Source of the DNA: Rhizophagus clarus
Taxonomy: Eukaryota; Glomeromycota; Glomeromycetes; Glomerales; Glomeraceae
DNA: 64,000 nucleotides
NCBI GenBank assembly: GCA_015698045.1
Contig: BLAL01000044.1
Location: forward strand, 712,501 to 776,500
Reading direction: 5' to 3'
The position numbers and the translations under genes were made by a program. Positions 55,401 to 64,000 of the stretch are shown here, in pieces (position 1 is the first letter of the stretch; every line of letters begins with the position of its first letter). Under the pieces are notes generated by a model. That model did no database searches, was not told where the DNA came from, and saw only the letters and a list, made by a program, of their open reading frames with translations.

Positions 55401-56149
55401 TAATGGTATATATTATGTAAAACCAGCCCTAATTCATCATATGATTTGAATCTTATTAAAATATCTTATTAAAATACAAACGGAATCTTTCAACTAAAGA
55501 GTGATGAAATTTTATTTTCGACGGTGTAGGCGCTTTCATGTAACATTTTTACGAAAATTTTTCAAAGTTTTCTATATATTCTTTTGAGTATTTATTATAA
55601 TTTTCTATTTGGAAACTTTGATTATATTGAATTATGTTGATTTGACTTTTTCTTAACATAAAAAAATTTTTTTTCACTTCCGAAAAACTCGGAAAAATTT
55701 TTTACTAATTATTATTAGAAAGGATCGACAAAGTCATTTTTTATCAATTTTATGATTCCCAAAATGGAATAATCTACTTCTATCAATCACATGTTCCTGA
55801 AATATCCAATAGGATTATCCGGCTTGTCAATAATTACTGTACATCCGGGTAACCCATTACGCGGAAATTCGGATAATTCTGATTAACAGATTAACAAAGT
55901 TTTTTAAAAAAATAAAATAACGGTTTTATCTTTTACGCACCTGCGCAAAATTTAAGGATGCGTATAAATTTATTAATCCTAAACAGCTAATTAAATTCAA
56001 AATTTTCACATATATAAAAAATTAATAAAAAAATTAATAAATTATAGAAATGTACATTTTTTTTTATACACGTCTCATAATATTATTATTAATTTATTAT
56101 TCTCTTTCTTTTCTTTCTATTAGGATTTAATGAATCGTTCACAGCCTAA

Positions 56150-56600
56150 GTAGTCTACATTTATTTTGAACTCATTCAGCAATAACTTTATTAGAATTGG
56201 ATGAGTTTTCAAGAGGTCCTTGAATATTGCAATTCTTAAAAGTCTTCCTTCTTCAGGACGCCTAATTATTGGATTTCAGAGATCAACTTCTAATAAAGTT
56301 GAGACTGTTCTAACAGAATGTAAAGATTAACGGTTAATTCAGTGAGTTTTTGCTTTAATTTTTTTTTTTGCTTCATTAATATTTTTATATGTACTTTTAT
56401 GAGTGATGACTATATACTATTATTGTGTTCATTAATCAATTTTACATATCTTTCTTGCCAAATAATAACTCTGCTGGAATAACCAATTCTTGCGAATTTT
56501 CATCACATCAATTTTTAATGTTAAAGCAAAGACGTTTAAATCGTCATTAGAAGTAATGAACTTCAGGAAAACATTCTTTCATCAGGCAAAGGTGTGGAAT
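56150..56600 (-). pseudogene. Coding-like remnant, unidentified
   Basis: Minus-strand frames give two protein-like pieces in succession: FITSNDDLNVFALTLKIDVM then KIRKNWLFQQSYYLARKICK near 56570-56420; and HSVRTVSTLLEVDL, a stop, then RRPEEGRLLRIAIFKDLLKT and HPILIKLLLNEFKI near 56340-56170. Stops and frame changes separate them. No family is recognised. Confidence 0.3.
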
Positions 56601-57571
56601 CATTTTAGTTTTAAAGGTAAAATATATATAATAAGGAAAAAAGTGAAGTAAAAGGAAAATTATTGTAGTGAAACAAAAGAGAAAAGAAGAGAGGATAAGG
56701 AAAATAGTGACAAAAAATTTGATAGTGATGTAATCAAGTAAAATCACGTGTACGTGAAAAATTAAAATTTATGCGCATGAGATGCGTAATACAGATGGTG
56801 CGGGTACGTAAAATACATATTTTTGAAAACACAGTCTATTGTAAAGCGCGAAATCTTTCTTTTTAAATGATACTGAAAATAACGAAAAATCAATATATGC
56901 ATCCAATTGTAAACTTTACTAAATCAAACTGTTAATTATATTATACAATCGAAACATGCTAACAAAAGTCAATCAGATCTGTAATAATTGGAGTTATCTA
57001 GCATGTAATGACCGTAAAGAAACTTACGATCATATTTGAACACGTAGCCAAGCTATGACGAATAATATGTAATAAAAAGCTCCCAAAACTAAACAGATCT
57101 TATTTTAGTCACGTGATTTCAATAATCGATACAGTTACAAGTGAATGAGGATTAAATTCTTTAATATTTTTATCAGAGATTAATTAACAATTAATATTAA
57201 TTATGGATAACGTACTGTATATAATATTATATAAGAGAAAGTTCGGAACCAAGATCGAACAAATACTAATTGAAGAAAAATATTGTAAAATGCTAAATTA
57301 AGAACTACAGTTAAGCTTAACCCGAAACTTTATGGAAAATAATATAGGATTAAATAAATTGAGAATTTTTATTCCTTCTTATTTTTATTTGTAGTCCATA
57401 AAGATTCAAATACATTAGTAATATTAATTTCAGTTCTACATTACTGATAACAATAAATACGATCGCTATATAATGAAGTTTTTAAAGTAAGCTCTTATCA
57501 ACATTCCACTTTTTTCCTAAACCACACATTATCTTTTAAAGTTACAAATAAGCAGTTATTTAAAGAAACCC

Positions 57572-57792
57572 TCTATAAAAAATATTTGTCCAACAAACAT
57601 TTAACACTGTTCAGTTTTTTGTTCGGAAATTCGACCCACCGAATATTTATTTGACATTTATTAGACAATGATATTGTACGCTTTTATGCGGTCAAAAATT
57701 CTCAATCCCTGCATCTTGTATTCAATTATAACAAAGTGTTCAGAAAATTGATCCCGTTCCGAACATCTATCGGATAAACATTTTTTTATAGT
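57572..57792. mobile_element. Foldback (MITE-like) element
   Basis: The left end CTCTATAAAAAATATTTGTCC is mirrored by the right end, whose reverse complement is CTACTATAAAAAAATGTTTA. GTTCAG and TGTTCGGAA words also pair. Ends resemble those of the element at 59289-59595. Non-coding. Confidence 0.5.
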
Positions 57793-57799
57793 AGACTCG

Positions 57800-59280
57800 C
57801 TAAAGGATTACTATTTTCTTTTTACAAAATCATCCAGGACAATAATTTATGCAAATATTAACTAATACATAATGAATAATCCTGAAAAATAATACTCCAA
57901 AACTCCGAAATAAATATTTCTAACTCTCAACTTTAAATGTATTTTTACAAAATTTGTGACGTCGCAATTGTCCTACCATTAAGTACAGCGCCAAGAGAAG
58001 TAATGTTTTGATACGTTTTAATTATTTAAGGCGACATATATGTAAACAATATTATTACAAACGTTCGGCTTAATGGTTATTACTAACGTATAAATTTGTA
58101 TATTCTTACGGTCATTTAATCTTTGGTGCGTTGTAATTTAAATTCTTTCGTATAAATTAAAAATATTAACATGAATTACATACGATTTTTAATTTCATTC
58201 TCAATTATTTCAGACAAATTGACCCGCGGCATTAACTCCCACGTATTTACTTGAGTAATAACGCTTTATTTATATCGCTTTTTTTTATTCAATACGTAAA
58301 CATTTTCGTGTTAAGTAATTAATGCAACATAAACATAATTTCTCTATGGCATTATTTTCATAATTTAGTTATTAATATCGTAAATGGTACATCGACAGCA
58401 ATGAGGAACAATAATCGTTTCGATTATTTATCATATGCAAAGGTATTTTTCAAAATATTTTTATCCAATTTTCATGCTATTTATATTTCTTATATTACTA
58501 AAATAGGTTCTACCGAAAAATTGCCTTTATCGTCAAATTTATATATATCTGTTAGAATTAGAGATGATTGTCAATGTTTATGTCATCTTTGCATATTATC
58601 CGGCATTTGCCGTTATGTGATATCAATACGAATTTCTTAATTTATTTTTTCAAGCAATACAAAATATGGCCATTTTAACATATAAAAAAAAACCCGCCAT
58701 TAATATAAAAAAAAAAAAAAAAATACGGAGGACGATATTTCTTAATTTGTTTTTAACCTTAATTTCTTTCAAACATTTCCAAATAAATTTGAAAGACGGA
58801 AACGTGTTCATTGAGAAAATTTGCATGCATATAATCAAATGAAAATATCATTAAACGTGAAACTTAAATTTCAATCCTTTCATTAGTATTCAAAATTATA
58901 CAAAGTTCTTACGGCAACTTGAAACAATAGTACAATACGACTCACTTAATCGGATTATAACTATTCGCGGACAGATTTAATGACCGGTTAGTAAGAAATT
59001 TACCATAAAATTATTTACTTAATTTCCGTGTCACAAATAAAAATATTGTAACAATTTGATAAATATGGAAAATTTTTTCAAATAATTTGATTGGGATAAT
59101 TAATTTCAATATACATATAATTTGAATTTTTCAAATAAAAGAAGTATTTGTCCAAACCAGTATAAGAAACTCCTTTTCCTAATAAATTTTTAATTAGGGT
59201 ATTAGCCGATATACTAAAAAAAAGGTCAGTATCGGAATTAAATATTGCTTAAAATTCGATGACCTACAGAGAAATTTCCT
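57800..59280. other. AT-rich intergenic stretch
   Basis: No gene is supported. A 79-codon plus-strand frame (58401-58640) contains a short Cys-rich run (DDCQCLCHLCILSGIC) but nothing recognisable. Confidence 0.45.
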
Positions 59281-59288
59281 GAAGTCTT

Positions 59289-59595
59289 ATACTCTATAAA
59301 AAAATAGATATGTTTTTTATACGGAATCTTCTATACTGAGAAATATGTTTAAATGCTGAAATATACTGAAAAATGCGTTTTATAATACTGAGAGATACGG
59401 AATTGGGGAATTGGACAATTTTCTGTATCTCATTATGTACGTTTTTACATAAAACGATACGAAAACGTATATATCGAGATACGGAAAATTGTCAATTCCG
59501 TATCTCTCGGTATTATAAAACGTGCCTTTCAGTATATAAACGTATCTTTGGCAAAAATTCCCTATAAAAATGTATCCATTCTTTTTATAGGGATG
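59289..59595. mobile_element. Long foldback (MITE-like) element
   Basis: The arms run almost the whole length. The outer ends ACTCTATAAAAAAATAGATA and, on the reverse strand, CATCCCTATAAAAAGAATGG pair. The inner arms GCGTTTTATAATACTGAGAG, AGATACGGAATTG and ACAATTTTC(T/C)GTATCTC pair with few mismatches around a loop near 59440. The overlapping short frames are shadows of this structure. Confidence 0.7.
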
Positions 59596-59599
59596 TTCC

Positions 59600-62090
59600 T
59601 TTACAAAAAGAAAGAAAGGTTATGATTCTTTTATTGTTTATGGCTACACTGTCGGATATCAAGAGTCTGCCAATTCCAAAAAAGTAAATTCATTTTTTTC
59701 TGCATAGCGCTTATATTCATGTTTGCCAAACAACAAATAGTGTTAACCATAATACTGGAAAAAGATACGTCATTTAATTTTTGAAATTCAGTATGTATGG
59801 AGTTCGTATGAGCCAATTGAAAAAACCACTATTATGTGACAATAAAATCTGTCGACCTTAAAAATTTTTTTTTCAAAATCTTGAGGTTCCTTCGCTCAAA
59901 AAATAAATATAATTAATGTAAGTGGCATGCTTATTAAATTTCTTGTAATTTTAAATCAATATTTTTTAACATTTTTATAAACTATTATAGGGATCGATGA
60001 ATTAAAATTTAAGTCGTCATTCAGAAGATAAATTCATTTCCCGTCTATTCTTATATAATGGGCCATCCCTCCATATTGTTGAATATATTGTCGTAAGATC
60101 ATTTTTTCTTATTTTTTTAATTCGGCCGGCGCTAGAGCTCCACATGTATAGTTGAATCAACATTTGGGTGTCACCTTAATGTTGAGTTATATAAACATAC
60201 CTTTAGTTTCACTTCAAAGAAATGAAATAATGTAGACTTCGTCGTAGTCATATAATTTGTATTAGTAGATTCTAGAATAGAATCGACTAAATTTATTTGG
60301 TTGTTTTATAAATGAAATAAATAAAATAACAAATAACCAAATTATCCATCCTAGAATATAAGTTTATAATTTCCTCATTATTGCGAAAAAAACTAACCAG
60401 ATGAAGGTATTCTCCTTTAGACATTTATTAAAGTTTCTTTTTTATATTAAGTTTCTTTATATATTTCTTCTTAAGATTTTTAAAAATATTTTACATCAAA
60501 CTGAAATCTCGCGCACAATGGTTTTATGTTCGCTATCGCTCATAAAAATTCAAATAAATAGATACAAGAATTTTTTTTTTTAATTTTTAATATATACTGT
60601 ATGACAATCAGGGCAGTGACATAATATTTTAGGGTGCAAAAATCTTAGGTTACATAATTTTTACAAAATATGATTGGTTGCACATTTGCACGTGACTACG
60701 ATATCTTTACCTATAATAAAGCTAATATATGTAACTGCCCTTAATGAAGTATAATATTTACAAGATTTACATCATTTTAAGTGATCTTATTTTTTACGAA
60801 ATAAATGTGATCTAATAACTATTCAATAAACTTTTAATTGATAGATGTGATTATCATAGGTGAAAAGATTGATTATTCGGAATTTTCAGTAAACTCAAAC
60901 ACCATAGATCAATATAATCACGACATCAAATCTTTAATCGATGTAGATAATTTCTGTCCTAATTACGTTATTACGTCTTATGCTAGTAGTTATGTCACAA
61001 CATAAACATCGTCCAGAAAATATCAAAATATTCAAGATTCCATCTCCATTGAAAACGACAATAATTGAAGAACAAAAACAGGCTCCGATAGTAAATTTTA
61101 TAACAAAGAAATTAAAGTCATTACTGATAATCTATTTTTTAATGGAAATTATCATTTTGTCTCTTGATAGTTAGATTAACAACCACCTTTTCTGTAAAAA
61201 TTTTTTTTTAAAAAAAAAGGTACATAACTACATTTCTAAAATGAAAAAGATCCTTTGTTGTTTATATTACCTCAAAATTGATAATAAAGACGTTTATCGA
61301 TTGCTTTCGATAAAGCTATATATTATTTTCACGAAATTCACCGTTGATGAAATTATTTAAAGAGTAACTAGAATTGGGATGTCCTCAAATTTTTAAAAAG
61401 AATTGCCTCCTTATAATTATAAATAATAAAAATTTTTTATCATTACATAGTAATAGTGATTAAAAACAGATTTTGAGATATTTACTACATTTATTCGTCC
61501 ATGCAATATTAAAGATATATTTCTCATCATCGTGAAATAATTATTACATAGATAAATTGTCTTAATTTTTTTAAAGTGCTATTTAATTAAAAGATTCTGA
61601 CGTATTCAATGAATACAGTGCATACTTGAAAAATTTGATCTGACAGTAAGAATGATGTAAAAAAATATAATTAAACCCATACTGTTCTTATTCAATCGTT
61701 ATCTTTTCTCTACATGAATGCTACTCAAGCCAAAGAGTTACCTATTTAATTAAATAAATTCTATTTTTAATAGATATAATTTAACGCGTTCTTATTAATA
61801 ATTTGTTGCTTTACGTAAGAACTGTATGTGAAAGTGGAGCGGAAAATACCGATGACAGTTTTTGACTGCAGTGAGTCATACAAAAAAAAATCACTCATAT
61901 CATGAAAGTGGCGGAATAGGAAAAAATTTCATGATCTGGTGACAATTTTTGACTGCTAATCATGCAACTGACATAATAATAAATTTATTGGCAAACTCCA
62001 TCGATTTGAAAGCTTGTGTAACATAAAATTATATAAAAATTACCCACTTTTTCCTTCCTTTATTTTGTAATTTTATCTTTTTTCTGGGTA
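59600..62090. other. AT-rich intergenic stretch
   Basis: Apart from the coding-like piece at 60863-61172, nothing is supported here. Confidence 0.45.
60863..61172 (+). pseudogene. Coding-like segment with one frame change, unidentified
   Basis: After an acceptor-like TTATCATAG at about 60859, one frame reads EKIDYSEFSVNSNTIDQYNH, DIKSLIDVDNFCPNYVITSY and ASSYVTT before a stop. The next frame continues QHKHRPENIKIFKIPSPLKT, TIIEEQKQAPIVNFITKKLK. The composition is protein-like, with polar and acidic residues unlike nearby noise. It may be a broken exon of a host gene; no family is recognised. Confidence 0.3.
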
Positions 62091-62775
62091 TACTCTTAGT
62101 AGTTCTTGTCCTTTTTTCTTTGATTTTTCCTATTTTTTGTCTTTCTTTCGACCTTTTCTTCGTTTATTCTTTTGTGCTTTAGGTGGGTGGGTAGGCATGT
62201 TTGTATTCTTTTTTCTTTGTTTCTTTTTTTCGTTCTTCCCCTTTAGTTTCCCTTTTCCCTTGATGTTTCCTATTCCTTGTCCTTTCCCTTCGAACTTTCC
62301 TTCGCGTGTTCTTTTCGTGTTTTAGGTGAGCATGTCCTTTCATTTTCCCTTTCGTTTCTTTTCGTTCCTTTTCCTTTTCCTTCCCTCTCGTTCCCTTTTC
62401 TTTTTTTTCCTTTCGTTCCCCTTTCGTTCCCCTTTCGTTCCCTTTCGTTCCATCTTCTTTTCTCCTTTCGTTCCCCTTTCGTCCCATTTTCTTTTCCCCT
62501 TTGTTCCCTTTCTTTCGATTTCTTTCGTTCAATTTCTTCCGTTCCTTTTTTTCGTTTCCTTTTTTTCCCCTTTCGTTTCCTTCCTTTTCCCTTTCTTTTT
62601 CCCTTTCGAACCCTTTTCACCCATTCCGTTCCTTTTTCCTCTCCTTTTCATTCGCTTTGCTTCTTCCCTTTTGTTCCCTATTCTTTTCCCTTTCGTTCCC
62701 TTTTCTCTTCCTTTCATTTCCTTTTCTTTTCCTTCTCGCCTTTCATTTCGCCTTAGTATCCCCTCCCTTTCCCTG
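62090..62775. repeat. Polypyrimidine simple-repeat tract (CTTTCGTTCCC-type)
   Basis: About 650 bp with almost only C and T on the plus strand, built from CCTTTCGTTCCC and CCTTTTC-type units, the clearest run being at 62390-62480. Because the strand lacks A, stop codons are nearly absent in all plus frames and also rare on the minus strand. Long overlapping Phe/Ser/Pro- or Lys/Arg/Glu/Gly-rich frames result; these are not genes. It ends sharply at the GATCAAGGTTGCTGCACC sequence near 62776. Confidence 0.85.
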
Positions 62776-62799
62776 ATCAAGGTTGCTGCACCTCAACGT

Positions 62800-64000
62800 T
62801 GGTGATCAGGTGGCAACAAGTTTTTTTTTTTAAAGACTTGGCTAAGTCAGCAACATCTCGTATCTAGAATTCGTCTCACTAATACTTTGCAGAAACCTGT
62901 GATTTGTTATTATGCAGTTGAGTGGTCGTCATCAAACCGTAACGAGTTAGCATCGAGCATGTGATGATCATAATGTTATACTATCTCGTGAAACTATCGT
63001 AAACATGTCTTTTCGAAGTCGTAATATATTGGTAAATATCATTGAGAATTGGCTGAAAAAATCAATCCAAGATATTTTTTCGATATATTAAATATCAATT
63101 GATGATAAATTTAACAGTTCTTTTGTTAAATTGATTAATTTATTTTAAAAAAAAAAATACAAAAAGATAATCTTAATTAACGTACGATAGAATATAATTT
63201 AATATGATTATAATAAAAATGATCATTCAATAACATTTATCATTATTAAATAAAGTTAGTAAATATAATAGAAATGCTTGTTACAGGAAAAGTGATAATA
63301 AAAGCCTAACATATCTTTTTATTTTTTCTATACCAGTGAATTTGCAAAATATGTGGTATTGTACATTTAATTAAAATTATAAAGTCTACCAAACTCTCTT
63401 GCTAGTAGTGGTCTTGGGAGCTGATGCTGTAGTTTTACATTAGCATGCTTGCGATAAAGTCTGTTGATCGGCATCATTTGTGGATTCGTTATCTTTAACA
63501 GAATCCTTTCTCTTTCAACTTTATTTTTAGATGGAAGGTTTTAAGTTAGAGATTCTTGGTTACTTTTGAACTAATGAGAAATTAAAAATATAATATTTTT
63601 TTTTACAATAACAATCAATGACGAAAAGCTACTTGAAGGATCGCTGATTTCATCTTCATCAATAGGGATAAATTTGTCAATTTTTTTTTGGCTTCGGGTA
63701 GTATTAATAATGCTAAGAAGACCTTAGAATTGTAAGAAAAATTTTATAGAGAAAACTTTAAAGAGTCGTACATAAGAAAAAAATTTAAGTGAAAATTTAA
63801 AAAGTTATAAATTAAAAAATGATAATGCAAGCTTTCAAGATTGTAAGAAAAAAAATTGATCACAAAGTAAGAGATTATAAAGGAAAAAGATTAATTTTAA
63901 TAATAAACTTGGCTTATTTATCAACATGTAACAATAATGATTAGATTAATCAGAATAAGACAATTATATTTTTTCTTAACACGTAACGATTAGCATAATA
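62800..64000. other. AT-rich stretch, nothing recognised
   Basis: No open frame, RNA gene or clear repeat is supported up to the window edge. Confidence 0.5.

Noticed and set aside
62137-62805. Long overlapping open frames (up to 159 codons) on both strands
   Set aside because: They lie in a simple C/T tract where stop codons can hardly occur. Products are only Phe/Ser/Pro or Lys/Arg/Glu/Gly, and several frames are open at once.
1-64000. CRISPR arrays, operons, bacterial promoters or ribosome binding sites
   Set aside because: The window is eukaryotic: introns, fungal protein families and wide AT-rich spacers. No regular spacer-repeat array was found.

Overview
The window is very AT-rich eukaryotic DNA with sparse genes, many poly-A/T runs, short introns with GTAAGT-type donors, and large stretches of decayed repeats. 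The protein families point to an arbuscular mycorrhizal fungus (Glomeromycotina, most like Rhizophagus). They include an F-box/LRR-like protein of the type hugely expanded there, the C-lobe of an expanded kinase family with its characteristic tail, a Crypton-type tyrosine recombinase with introns, a hAT transposase remnant, and several families I can only describe. This placement rests on recognising the protein styles; no search was run.

Layout. 1-4.4 kb: repeat remnants, including a small inverted-repeat element. 4.5-5.5 kb: an intact two-domain gene of an unnamed family marked by paired HVTCK motifs and a DYDYEF core. 5.7-5.9 kb: a foldback element. 7-10 kb: hAT debris. 10.7-17 kb: repeats and weak coding-like remnants. 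17.46-23.0 kb and 25.38-31.59 kb: two copies of one large direct duplication. Each holds one plus-strand and at least two minus-strand decayed copies of another multicopy family (N-terminal motif QWYTISKDPHARAEW). 31.6-32.4 kb: a further fragment of that family and a dead HVTCK gene. 33.8-34.4 kb: kinase fragment. 35.5 kb: small Cys-containing gene. 39.5-41.5 kb: Crypton-like element. 42.3-42.8 kb: second intact HVTCK gene. 44.9-48.0 kb: intact F-box gene followed by a broken relative. 50-50.7 kb: direct repeat array. 51.2-53.8 kb: two more minus-strand QWYT-family copies. 54.1-54.7 kb: third intact HVTCK gene. 55-64 kb: mostly empty, with foldback elements and a 650-bp polypyrimidine tract.

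The likely expressed genes are the three intact HVTCK genes, the F-box gene and perhaps the small Cys-containing gene. They form no operon or pathway that I can show. The most notable structure is the repeated combination of QWYT-family copies, a perfect 14-bp palindrome (TTGGCGTACGCCAA) and a second conserved upstream block. That block also occurs upstream of two HVTCK loci, hinting at shared promoters or a shared duplication history. No tRNA, rRNA, CRISPR array or recognisable retroviral or Polinton-like element was seen.
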